Assembly: GCF_026151205.1 (NCBI RefSeq)
Contig: NC_087074.1
Location: 12,133,182 to 12,197,181, forward strand
DNA: 64,000 nt
Source of the DNA: Bolinopsis microptera
Lineage: Eukaryota; Ctenophora; Tentaculata; Lobata; Bolinopsidae
Direction of reading: 5' to 3'
The translations under genes were made by a program, and so were the position numbers. This document shows positions 27,201-37,900 of the stretch, in pieces. The notes beneath the pieces were generated by a model. It searched no databases. It worked only from the letters and a program-made list of their open reading frames with translations, and was not told where the DNA came from. Numbering within the stretch: position 1 is the first letter of the stretch; every line of letters begins with the position of its first letter.

Positions 27201-28992
27201 TCCAACTAGACAACATATATCGGAAACTTTTGCCGCATCTCGCCGTAACCATCCTCGATGACTGATGTTCTACCCTAACCATGTCATATTATACCAAAAA
27301 TGTAATCCTGACTCATGTGTAATTCCGCGTACACTAAATGTAAGCATACAATCTGAGTTGGCAGAACGACAAACCCAAACACAAGAACGAATACACGAAT
27401 ACAAGCGCAGCACAACGAAATGAGCTCTAAAATATGCAACAGTACACATTGCATTGACACTTGCCCTGCTGTGGATAGCACTATTTTCAGTAATCTGTTT
27501 CCTGTTGGAATGCAACGTTTGCAGGACCGGAGGCAAACAAGTGGGTAGAAGTGAGAGTGGCAATGTACTAGACAGCGACTTAGCAGTGCAGACAGCCAAA
27601 ATGAAACAATCTGAATGAACCTCGAAATGAACGATCTGAGATTTGATCGGTGAGATAATAATCACCAGACGCCATGTGCTGACACCTGGTGGTCACAGCA
27701 GGGCAACCTGTCAACAACAATTCAAAGTATGTGTGATATGTTCCACACAGCGACCCTATTAGGTATTTACCCGGCGGTCTGCGGCTTCGTGTTTCTTCAG
27801 TATTGCCATTTTCTTCTTCTCCAATTCTTCTGCTTGTTTCTTCCTTCGCTCGTCCAATGCTCGTTTCTTTTCCATTTCGCGGAGTTTGAATTGTGATACT
27901 CGTTTCCTGTGATTCTCAGGGGAGAACACTCGCTTTGTTGTACTGGGGGATGCACCTGAGAAAATACAATTCATTATTCGTAGCATGCCTAATAGTAACG
28001 TTGACGTTTTGTAAAATTCTTATCAAGTAGTATGATAGACCATGGTTAAATACATTTCCATTAACTTATTACTTAGCCAATGAGTTATTAACTATTTATA
28101 CCACGTCGTCTTGCCCCACGAACCCCTGTCTAGGATCTTGTGTTCAACCGAGAAATCAAACATGGTCCTTTACACAAAACCTAATCTTAACCCTGACCCA
28201 AACTATTTAACCTTAACACGACCTCAAGAAATTTACTACAATGTTGTTGGGCTGCTTGGGCAGGTGACGGGGCTGGTCACCAATAAGATGATAACATTTC
28301 AGAAGATTGATTAATTACAAACATCTTCGTTAAGAGCCATCATCTGATGAGCTTGACTCATTTATCAGCCAAAAAAGGAGTAGAAATAAACTAACTTTTA
28401 ACTTTACGAGGACTGGTAGGTGACTTGGAGAGAGCTTTAGTCGGTGTCCTAGACGGTGACAAACTCTTCTTACTCTCCGGAGAGCTCCCTGATTCCATCT
28501 TGTGAACTTCAGTGCTGGGCAATGGCCTGAACAACAAAAAATTATTTATTCTTATTTCAATTTCAATTGAAATGCTAAGCATGTCAAGATTAATGGAAAG
28601 TTAAAAGTTTTACTGCATGCCAATACGATGTATAGCATAAAACAGGCATCGTATGCAATCTCTGTTTATGTACAGTAATATAAAAAACTTATTTTCTAAA
28701 ATGTGATTCAATACAGTGAAAATGATTCTTGTTCGAGGGACATATTGGTAATTATTCAAACTTACGTCAGAGAAATTATAGGTTCTGCTGAATAAGTAAC
28801 TTCAGATTCAGACTCATTGAGTTCACCATTATTTTCACTACAAATTTTTTTAATCTCTTCATTCTCATTATCTTCAAACTCCGGGGGCACAACAGGCGAA
28901 GTTGCCGAAGGTGATACTGCTGCTGCTCCGTTGCCTGCAGACGCCTCACCAAGTAAGTCCTCTTGAGGAACGAAGCTATCCATCATTGACAT
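12251..28992 (-). CDS. MAP7/ensconsin-like microtubule-associated protein, 11 exons
   Basis: Eleven minus-strand exons with GT-AG borders join in phase into 773 residues: 28766-28992, 28396-28526, 27771-27955, 25324-25433, 16135-16295, 15677-15820, 14066-14269, 13707-13890, 13285-13495, 13119-13172 and 12251-12961. Residues about 120-181 form a basic coiled coil (FKLREMEKKRALDERRKK), matching the N-terminal microtubule-binding region of MAP7 proteins. Residues 217-387 are Ser/Pro/Lys-rich with many SP/TP sites. Residues 388-537 are a long Glu/Arg/Lys coiled coil ending RERQKKLDAILKRSS, which resembles the KRLEEIMKRTR end of the MAP7 domain that recruits kinesin-1 in known members. The C-terminal exon is acidic, with repeated EE(I/V)REEE units. 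The donor of exon 4 (GTTCGT) is weak. Intron 4 is 9 kb and contains a GPCR gene on the other strand. Expected to act on microtubules. Confidence 0.82.
17298..17378. repeat. Short tandem repeat (TTATGGAAAACTGA)
   Basis: About five copies of a 14-base unit TTATGGAAAACTGA lie in tandem, with one small expansion (GACTGACTGA). It is inside intron 4 of the MAP7-like gene; I see no function for it. Confidence 0.8.
18428..18730. repeat. 11-bp minisatellite CTAGTAACCAC, about 27 copies
   Basis: A tandem array of the unit CTAGTAACCAC runs about 300 bases with point variants such as CTTAGTAACCAC, CCAGTAACCAC and CTAGTTACTAC. The variants are spread through the array rather than clustered, so it has been reshuffled by slippage or unequal exchange. 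It lies in intron 4 of the MAP7-like gene, about 1.5 kb upstream of the GPCR start codon. Confidence 0.95.
20273..21313 (+). CDS. Divergent class A (rhodopsin-like) GPCR, intronless
   Basis: A single 346-residue frame begins at the ATG at 20273 and ends at 21313. Seven hydrophobic segments lie at about 22-44, 55-80, 92-116, 141-158, 181-208, 226-252 and 276-297. Class A landmarks are present: N37 in TM1, C94 at the top of TM3 pairing with C173 in the second extracellular loop, W146 in TM4, P195 in TM5 and P244 in TM6. Several signature residues are altered: TM2 has EQMAI where LAxxD is usual, the DRY motif is TNR (117-119), TM6 lacks CWxP (it reads STLP), and NPxxY is NFLIY (288-292). It is therefore an orphan-type receptor whose ligand and signalling mode cannot be stated. 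The C-terminal tail is short and basic. The gene sits in intron 4 of the MAP7-like gene on the opposite strand. Confidence 0.93.
   Translation: MSPDFANIITFRLLSDRERYTWAGFLIMVVLVSLLANTIILVGSIKYRAIKVHRMIITYIEQMAICHYIFTACIILPSSVCAIQDKWIFGRLYCVFSVYILNYFYSVNMLLICGMATNRLLILKYPLKARSFSRTEGHIKVIASVWFLAMLYLFLFLASDNGDFFVNYKGYTCDYGFSTNTWILLGRLFISQCVPWVIAIAEGILVYQLYESVKAAKRTRAKFQWQGIVTVLLIAGVFIISTLPQTIYILSYSVFSLGANDDLTVGLLSSPTYYRICTAGYYFNVTINFLIYFVMIPKFRSFLRERICHPVITISSCLSSYLLLLNVTPAEERTNERRRVRADTAV
21320..25320. other. Intron DNA of the MAP7-like gene, 3' to the GPCR
   Basis: No further exon was supportable. It contains a TA microsatellite at about 22245-22260, a local repeat of ACTAGACCAG units at 22435-22490, a diverged tandem duplication of about 57 bases at 23325-23420 (unit core AGAAACTTCGAGAATAAC) and a 17-base cytosine run at 24828-24844. 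Confidence 0.6.
24828..24844. repeat. Poly-C tract
   Basis: Seventeen consecutive cytosines. Such runs are prone to slippage and to sequencing error, so the length is uncertain. A second run of 19 lies at 30081-30099. Confidence 0.9.
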
Positions 28993-29719
28993 GATGTTGG
29001 TAAATTGGGGAGGGAATTCACATCTACATTCACCTAAGGTTACATGATTGTGATTATCATAACGAGGACCATCTTGTAATATAATTCATTAAGACATGCT
29101 TTTAAAACACAGTAAAATAAGTTACAACATGCAGAACTTACTTTCACTGTTGTCAAAGTAACCCAGCTTATAATTATATTTACTGCCACTGTGTTAGAGC
29201 AGAGTCAGTCTATATTCTACAGTGTGCATGTGAATTGTGCTGGCTGTGATCCACGATGCAAACATAATTACAAACATAGTGCCAGCTTTTACTCTTTAAC
29301 ATTATAAGATATCCTAAAACAGAATATTATCAAAATTGCTGAAAAGCAAATTAATTGTAACTAAATGAACCATCAGCCCAATCGGCTGAAACCATTTCAG
29401 ACAATCAAATTCAAGATATTGTATAAATAACTTGTATTCTGAGTTCCAGCTGCAGTCTGCACTGGAGGGTCGGAGATGGCTCTTTAGAAGAAATCGATAT
29501 AGAATTTACCATAATCAAATACACAAAATTACCATAATTAATTCAACTAAATACAACCTTGGATTTATAGAAAGCACTATTAATTAATACCCACACTTAT
29601 TAGTTCTACTCCATTTTATACAATCACAATACTGTCTTACCCCTAGACCATATTTCAAAACTTTTACCGGGTTGCTATTTTAAAGTGCATTGTAACCCTT
29701 AATTGTGCCATCAAGTGCC

Positions 29720-30615
29720 CCAAGTTATAGGAAAATGATTTTGTGTCATCCTGAGTGACCTTGCTAGATGGTCATTCAAGAAGCTTCTCTTCAAAACATG
29801 TTCCAAAATCTCTTCTTCTATTCTGTTGATTTTCCGTTAATTAAAGGCTTCTTTGGAAATAGAAAGCTCAATCGTGTCTTGTGTTATCCTCAGTGACCTT
29901 GCTAGATGATCATTTAAGAAAAATTCAGTCAAAACAGTGAAATTTGGGTCGCAGAGGGGTCATTCACATATTACATAATCAATATTTTATCAATTTTTAC
30001 CCCCTCCATAATCAACCATAATGAAGACCCAACCCCCCCCCCTCCCCTCCTGACAGCAATATTATGTAATCATGGCCTGACCCCCCCCCCCCCCCCCCCT
30101 GGACTTTTTTCCCTAAAAAACACTTTTCTCTATGTTTCATGCTACCCTGATCATGCTATCATGATGAGCCGAAATCATTGTTATGATATCCGGCCACGCA
30201 CCTTCTAAACTACTTACTATTATAACCGGATATTCGATAAATTTCTAAATTTTATCACTTTCAGAGTGAAATTGAGTGGAATTTGAATTAAAATATTGTC
30301 AAATTGTTAATATTCTAGACGGTAAAAAGAAAATTTGTAATACGTAATCACTCTCACCGACCTCACTGATTGGTCACAGGTCAAAAATTGAGTGAAAACC
30401 GCGAAATGTCGGTCAACAAGACGACAGATAAGGTTCCTTCAAAAATCTTCCAAAATCTCTTCTTATAATATGAAGATTTTCCGTTTAAATCAAAGCTATC
30501 TTTGGGAATCGAACTTTCAGCACCTTAATCGTGTCTTGTGCCGTCCTCAGTAAACTTGCTAGATGGTCATTCAAGAAAAATTCAGTCAAAAAAGTGAAAT
30601 TTGGGTTGCGGAAAG
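29720..30615. repeat. Three diverged copies of a 150-bp block, interrupted by poly-C DNA
   Basis: The core GACCTTGCTAGATGGTCATT, or a close variant, occurs near 29757, 29890 and 30548. Copies two and three also share the downstream stretch AAAAATTCAGTCAAAA and the upstream block TTCCAAAATCTCTTCTT (29809 and 30449). Copies two and three are separated by about 490 bases that include two long cytosine runs (30033-30054 broken, 30081-30099) next to ATTATGTAATCATGG. No coding capacity was seen. It looks like an old tandem duplication later split by an insertion or expansion. Confidence 0.75.
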
Positions 30616-31343
30616 CTAAAATCAGCCTCACTATTACAACCATCCTGTGACTACAGGAAACTTTGCTGAACTATTACGTGACAATTGCGAACATTGTCCG
30701 ACTATCACGACTATCACAACTGTCGCATGATCATCACTTACTTTGAGTAGTTATTGAGAACAAAGAATCTTAATCTTGTTGTGTTTGAGAAGTCAATTGA
30801 CAAGATTCTGTTTGCCGGATGGAATGAAAGTACAGTATTTGTTCAATTGCGATAATAAGCATGTGTGATGATGTGATGTCATAAATTTTACTTTAATTTC
30901 ACTTTACTTTACTTTAACAGTTAGATATTAGGTGTTGCTTGTCAATTTGTAACTTGTAAGTGAATTGAATTCGCCCTGTCAGCATTTGAGCACACCTTCT
31001 TTGATATAAGGGTGTCTCATCTCTCATCATAGACAAAATTCGTTCCAGATTATGCAGATTATGCTTCAATCTACTTCAGAGCACCCTGTTTGAGGTATCA
31101 GAGGAAAATCTTTTAAAGTAACTCATGCCGGTTTCTTTTTTATTGGATGTATAATTTTCTATTTTATTTGTATTTTGAAAAGGGGATAAAAAAAATGAAC
31201 CCAAGTCATGACACATAAAGCTGATACATTTTACAGATAAAAAAATATGAACAATAAACCACCATAAACCAAGAATACGATTCAGGTTTGATATGCTACG
31301 AATTACACTGAGGGGAACCAGGAAAAGATCAACAGCTTAGTAG

Positions 31344-32352
31344 CGAGCGTGCTAAATCACTCTACACTCGAACTTAGAGATTTTTCTAAAAAGATCCCTG
31401 AAAGTGGAAACCAACTTGAATAGATATATTTTTGAACGCTGATTCCGAATCACCTCACATGACATATGACAACGATGTAACAGATGTTGCCACACCATGT
31501 AACGATGTTGCCATGGGGTGCCAAGTCCCCATACATCGTGGTCCGGTAGATTCATTGCGTCTTAATATAGGGTTAAAATGCTCCCCTGGAGAGATCGGCG
31601 AAAAACTGACTCGATCATGTGATATGACCATACAAGGAAGTTGGTATAATTTTTCGTTAAGGTCGTTAGGGTTTAAACGTATGTGATATGCTTCAGTTAG
31701 GGATTGGGCTAGGGTTAACGTTGGGGTCAGTGTAGAGGGTTAGGATTTCGAACAGTCCTTCATTACTGGGTGGCGATCGCGGATCTGGGCTCGACTTGTC
31801 AAAAAACCTGAGCTCACCAGGGCCAGGTAAAGGAAAACAAAGCACAAAAGACCATCAAGACAATGTGTTAAAACAGGCACGTGACAGTTGATCGAGTGTA
31901 AAGGAATTAATTATAATCATTGATCATCATCCGCTCAATATTATCAGTGTACATCATAGAAGCTGAAAGTCACACATCATAAAATTAAACAACTCTGACG
32001 TGCTTAAATTAATTTTGAGTGTACAGTCACTGTACAGTACAGTGACTGAACGACTATTCGAAACTTTAACCCTCTTATCTTATCCCAAACCTAACCCTAA
32101 CCCAATCCCTGACAAAAGCATATGCTGAAACCCCAACCCTAACGAGAAATTCGACCAACTTCCTTGGCCTTATAATATGGTCATATCATATCACGTGATC
32201 AAGACAGTTTTTCGCCAATATCTTGCCAGAGGAGCATTTTTACCCTATTCTGAATCAGCGTCCGAAAATACATTAATTCAAGTTGGTTTCAACTGTCTAG
32301 TGCCCTTTTTAAAAATCTTGAAGATCGACTGTAAAGTGATTTAGCACGCTCG
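31344..32352. repeat. 1-kb fold-back element with diverged inverted arms
   Basis: The left arm (about 31344-31745) matches the reverse complement of the right arm (about 32065-32352). Both begin CGAGCGTGCTAAATCAC from the outside and share internal landmarks (AACCAACTTGAAT, AATGCTCC, GCGAAAAACTG, GTGATATGA, GGAAGTTGGT, GGGATTGGG). The left arm carries about 110 extra bases near 31460-31560. The inner ends are rich in GGGTTAGGGTT-like units. No transposase was seen. The arms are clearly more diverged than those of the fold-backs at 0.2-2 kb and 7.7-8 kb, so this is an older non-autonomous DNA element. Confidence 0.75.
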
Positions 32353-32718
32353 GAGCTGTAAATGGTAAACTGTAAATGATTGATATTGTGAATCAACCCA
32401 AATTCTTGACCAGCTTATATTTGTTATTTTACCTGGAACCAATCATTTATACTACATACTAACTTTGATTCACGATGTCAATCAATACTTCGCTGCTCCA
32501 CGAGGCCCAGTGGTGCATTTCGCTGATCTACCGAAGATGTGGTTTCGAGAAAAATTATTTGATGCGCAGCGCGGCCCAGCAGTACATCGCGCTACAAGTT
32601 TCACAAATAAATTCCTTTGGCGCCTTCGGCGGACGCATTAGTGCCGCGCATTGATAGCTAATATTATAACTTAAGTGCAGAGCCCTCGCGCTTGCTGTAC
32701 ACAATACACACACGTACA

Positions 32719-32820
32719 TTAACGGGTGATACTCGTAAAATATCTGTTCCATATATTATATTGGAGTCCAACTCGGCGCGCGTCCTGGACCCTGGTAGGT
32801 TATAAACCTACAAACACGTA
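32719..32820 (+). mobile_element. TTAA-flanked MITE end (copy 1)
   Basis: The segment begins TTAA-CGGGTGATACTCG, followed by AAAATAT, a GGCGCGCGTCCTGG block and the small palindrome GTAGGTTATAAACCTAC. The same order is found at 33253, 33713 (reversed) and 45959. No matching right end was located for this copy, so it is partial or shares the right end at 33713. Confidence 0.65.
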
Positions 32821-33252
32821 CATAGCGTGTGTCCATCATTGTGAAACAAGTGCGTACGTCACGCCATCACTGATCATGTAGTAAGCGTAAGCACATTGTT
32901 AAAATTACCTGTTAACTGACACGCCAGTCCCTGTGCGCGGCGCTCTTTTCAAGTTACCTGGGGACCCCATACTATAATGTTCATTAACATATAAAAATTT
33001 GGTGGAATGTCAAGCTGAGCTGCATGTGAGCGTCGCCCAGTAATTGTAGCGCGATGCCTTACTGTGCCGCGCCGCGAACTCAATGAGGCTTCTCTCTAGA
33101 TCGGCGAGATGCGCTACTGTGCCGCGCCGAGCTGAGATGAATTGACATCGTCAATTATGAATTAACCCATTAAACATGAAACAATGTACTTTGCAATTTG
33201 AAAAATGTACTTTTCGTATGCTAATAATTCACTCGCCATCAATTTCTTATTG

Positions 33253-33713
33253 TTAACGGGTGATACTCTTAAAATATTTTGTATTTGTTCCAGCGCGCGT
33301 CCTCGTAGGTTATAAACCTACAATCATATTGCAATAGTGCAGTGCTTCTCGTTAGATCGGCGAAATGCACAATTGGTCTCGTGTATTAGGTATGGGCCAC
33401 GTCGATCTGCGAAGGATTAACATCGTCAATTAAGCATTTTAACATTTACAATTTAAGCGAAAGTTATCCATTTTTCTTACTTTTTACGCACTTGCAACGC
33501 ACAGGAAGCCTGCATACAAATCAACCTTATCGTGCTGCACGGTGAATTTGTATTATGCACACTTATACAATAGACATTAGAGGCAACTTTTGGTACAAAA
33601 TTTATCAATATCGGAGACCAACTGGGCATATTACTTGTAGGTTTATAACCTACCAGGACGCGCGCCGAGTCGGACTCGTTTGGATCAAATATTTTAAGAG
33701 TATCACCCGTTAA
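33253..33713. mobile_element. TTAA MITE with about 75-bp inverted ends (copies 2 and 3)
   Basis: Left end TTAA-CGGGTGATACTCTT (33253) and right end AAGAGTATCACCCG-TTAA (ending 33713) are inverted. The inverted match continues inward through AAAATAT, the GGCGCGCGTCC block and the GTAGGTT/AACCTAC palindrome. The flanking TTAA on both sides fits a TTAA target duplication, as made by piggyBac-type and some other transposases. The 300-base interior has no coding frame. Interior phrases such as TTAGATCGGCGAAATGCAC and ACATCGTCAATTA also recur nearby at 33090-33160, pointing to repeated rearrangement of this family. Confidence 0.7.
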
Positions 33714-34430
33714 TATATTAAATGGACTTTCAATCAAATAAATCGTGTCTTAAAATTATACATTGTACGTCATTATATATACAGGGGAAAAAGAGCTGCA
33801 CACATGTTTTATTTGGAAAAGAAAGCCCGACCACTGTCCGCAGACAACTGCCCACGGCTGGGGTAAAATTTGGCAAAAATAAGTAAATTAGTTGATTTTT
33901 GAACTACCCTTTTATACACGATATATATATATAATAAAACGTCCTCCAATGATAATAATATACATATATATATTAAGATCTTTACTTAGTATATTCAAAC
34001 TTCAAGAATGCCAAATCTTTTTCCCTACTATAATTGCCGAGGGAAAAAAATATCGTAGGGAATAAGTAATCGGGTTTGGATATATGAAGTGGAAAAAGGG
34101 GGCTACGTTGACGACAAAAGTCTGCTTCTTCGCAATAGACCACTCCCCTTTAATTATTTGTTTAGGAAGCGTCAGCTATGCGTTAATTAATTACACCGAA
34201 GTTCCTCCTCATTGTACAGGGATGGTTTAACTACGGCCAAATTCTCGTTTTTATGCTCAATATTTCAACAACTTTATTAACTGGTTAAATCAACTATCTG
34301 AACCGATATTTTGTGCAGGAAAAAAGAAGAGAAGAAGCCGGAAGTAAGTAACTATAGAAAGTTGGTGGTTTCAATTTAGTAAGCCGGCTTCACTTAATCT
34401 CCAGTTTGGGCTGTGGAAAGAAATCAAGAC

Positions 34431-34790
34431 ATGTTAACCACATTCCTGACTGCCACAAACAATTTGACTATCGAGGTTATGATCTGGAAACACATGATTG
34501 AAGGAAACTGGACGAACGTTCCATCATATGGCTACCGTACTCTTTACTATAGTGTGGCAAATCCAGAGAACGATGTCATGTTTACAAGTCTTGTCGTCCA
34601 GCGTGTAAAAGAATCAGATGTAACACAGCACCGTGCAGTGATAGTCAATGATGATAAGCAGCAAACTTCCGACATGATACCAGTGACATTATCTCCAACT
34701 GATATTTTTAAATTATTCAGTTTAACTGTGAAAAAAGCCTTTTCATTTTCAAACAAAAAAGAATATGAAACACTAACGCAAAGTTACTGA
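34431..34790 (+). CDS. Unrecognised 119-aa open frame, possibly a last exon
   Basis: The frame is open from just after a CTCCAG at about 34405, with an ATG at 34431, and ends at 34790. The product has well-mixed amino-acid composition (NNLTIEVMIWKHMIEGNWTN near the start) and two possible N-glycosylation sites (NLT, NWT). It shows no membrane segment and no domain that I can name. It could be a small single-exon gene or the terminal exon of a gene whose upstream exons I could not find. Composition and length make it more convincing than other frames nearby, but there is no independent support. Confidence 0.3.
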   Translation: MLTTFLTATNNLTIEVMIWKHMIEGNWTNVPSYGYRTLYYSVANPENDVMFTSLVVQRVKESDVTQHRAVIVNDDKQQTSDMIPVTLSPTDIFKLFSLTVKKAFSFSNKKEYETLTQSY

Positions 34791-34999
34791 GTATAAATCA
34801 GCCGACAGGTGCTGAAAATTAAATATATAATGCCTACTGGTGAGACCAGCAGGCATAATGTCGATCTGAGGGGCTAACCCTCACCAGGTCGTGATTAACT
34901 CCAACAAATCCGCGGCTCAATTCCCCAACTCCATAATTGCGCGGCTTTCATGTTACTTATATATGTAAATATACGTTTCAGCACTGTGTTACGAGGCAG

Positions 35000-37900
35000 T
35001 AGACCCCCCCCGCGCATTTGATTGGAGTTGATTGTCGCGCGCATTTTGTGGAGTTGGGTTACATCTTGGTGACAGTAAGTAAACACAGATCAGCAATTTA
35101 ACAGCAGTAAATACAAAATATTATACGCGCCGCGCATCCGAACAAGTGATCTAGCAGCAATTTCAAATATTGTTACCACTTCCTCCGCAAGCTATTGCGT
35201 AACGCGTGAGTCAGCGTAAGGTTGGCTAGAGTTGGGTCACGTGATATTAATGTGCTATTACCGTGCTCATATGATCCAGCATATCAGTTTGTTTTATTTG
35301 AGATCTCAACTATTTTATGAAGCGGTGCACCGGATAAAAATGTACACTACACAGCTAGCTAGCGCTCACACCTTCACACCCTTTCACCAACTTATTATCG
35401 ATTTTGTATTAATTTGTATATACATTCCTGAATGTATTTCCTTGAAGGGATGGAGAATCGCGAAGACGATATATTGGAGCTTTCCGATTCTGGTTAGTGA
35501 GTCCGATTATGATTTCATTGTAATCTGCTCGCTTGTTTTTTGTCCAACAAAAGAACATGTTTTACTTTATCATCTCTAGTCGTTCTTCTGTGTCGTATAA
35601 GAGGATATGTAGTAGAGACAGGTGTGCGGGGAGTAGTTGAGTCAGGTTAAGGTCAGGTCAGGTCAGGTACAGGTTCAGGCTGAGCTAGAGTAGGTGTAGG
35701 CTAATAATACAATAGGTATCAGAGAGTGAATACAGTCTTCATGTCTTGTGCAACTAGATCCGTGTATTGTGCGTTCAGTGACAAATTTAATGAGACAGTT
35801 ATGTTCTAATAAATTTCTAGTAAAATACTGTGGGCGATTTTTTTACGGAGTTAAGCCCCTTAGTCTCCAGCGGCTGGTACAGGGTTCTGTAGCAATGGGA
35901 AGTCAATCTGGGAAAGCGGGTCGCAAGAGTCGTAATCGTACTGTTTGGATTGTATGCTGCTGCCGATACTGCTGTAGCTTTCCTGCCCGTACAACGAAAC
36001 TAAGCCAAACAGCACAGCGCTGCGCTCTCCTCCAAGTGAGGCGATTATTCCATATACGGCGCGCACGTGACCCTCACGTGACACACCATGTATGGAATAA
36101 TCGCACTTATTAACGGAGATGTCAGGTATGAGCTGGCTGCTGCATTGTAACTCGCGAGGACTAATAAAACGGCACAGTTAAACCTTTAAACAATCGATTA
36201 CTGAAACAAAATCATATTACCAAAACTAAATACTAATTTACATATTGGAAAAGGGGGCATGGTTCATTAATTCTGTAAAGATTACCCGTTACAGGTCAAC
36301 TCTAACTAAGCCGTGGTCAAGACTATTCTTATTTCTCGACTGCATGAAGCCGGTTTGAACCCAGATTCGACAAAATGTTGACGGGACAGGTTGTAAATAT
36401 GTTAATCCTGGTGGTTCGGATAACATCCATGCTGCAGGTCCCGTCAATGTGGGGCCGCCAACGCAATAATAATGTGATCGAAACACAGTTAATCCATTTC
36501 TAGACGGTGAATATTCATCTAGGATTTATGTAACGAAGCTAAATAACGTGTGGTATAAATTGACAAACACAACCTTTCTAGCAAATTAGCCATATAATTT
36601 AACAGAGCATACTAGACCGTGTTTATAATCGAGACTGTGATATAAATTATTGTACTAGATCTCTAGATACAGCGGATTTACAGGCGTCAGACCTGTTAAA
36701 TTATTACCACTATCACAACCTTAACGGTTGATGTGTTCTCAATCTTTCAACCAGAATGTATACCGGTACTCAACAGTAAGTCTACTTAACGTTTACTGTT
36801 GCAAACTAATGATTAATCGTGCCAGAAAAACGGATTCATGCAATTTTATCAGGATTACAAAGTATTTTAAAAGATAGCTTTGGCACCAAAGATGTAATCC
36901 TCAGTAAAATATATCAAAATAACCTTTCTTGTAGATCTCGACTACTGGGTATATTGCTGTTTCAAAAAATTCTTCAGGCTTGAAAATAGAACAGTTGAAA
37001 TTTGAATGCCCCAACAATCTCCCGTTATTAGACTAATTCAATAGCATTCCCTAACACAACACTTCTTTGTACCCAATGTTTACGTTGCGAATTTACGCAA
37101 ACACGCACAGCAACACAAAACGTTCGTAACATCGTCTGTAACAGGAGGTCTGTTCGCTCTTTTAGACAGCTTTCCTGTTGGCTTCAATCCAAGTTATCTG
37201 GCTCTACTTTCTCTGCAACATCCCTGAAATAGTAACATGATATTTTTATTGGACAATGTTTTAGACTTCTCTCCATTCTGGAGACTTCTCGTTAAATTCA
37301 GGAGACTTCTCACAGTGAATGTAATCAATATTAAGAGGCTGTAAAACTAGCGGACTGGCAACATGAGCCAGAATACATGTAAACCAATCTGTGTATTTTG
37401 GTATCGGTACACTGGATACCAGGAAACTGGGGCCATTAATAACATTTACACGGTGTACACTCGGCTGTGTAACTCAACACAGCCCAAACCAGCTGATCTG
37501 AGCAAATTAAATCAGTGTGGTGCGGGCTTCTGCTGACAAATTAACCCCTCGAACCGCAGTAATGAGGTCACGTGGTCTAGAGCACGTGGTTAGGGCTCAG
37601 AAACAATGTACTGCTCTGCTGTATAAGTTCGTGAACACTACCATAACCAGTTTGTTATGCGGGCTGCGGCCATGGAGACGAGTTAACAATAAAATCATGT
37701 TTGTTAAAAGCCGCAGGGCTCGTTCCAGGCACGTGACTGAAATGGAACCTAGCAATTGCCAAGCTCACAGTTCATTATAAATTAATTCGCAAGATTTAAG
37801 AATATTCTGCCACGCCACCGACTCAATTAGTCCATAACTTGTTAAAACAAGGACAATTGCAGGTTTTAACCATTGCTGGTATAGCTTGACTGTGTAGACT

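Noticed and set aside
27270-27665. 131-codon minus-strand frame
   Set aside because: It lies in a MAP7 intron beside a well-phased exon and has no domain; composition looks like chance.
35710-35725. GGTATCAGAG, like a tRNA-Met primer-binding site of LTR elements
   Set aside because: No long terminal repeats or element genes are nearby; probably chance.
35748-36113. 121-codon open frame
   Set aside because: Basic, low-information composition, no splice context and no recognisable domain.
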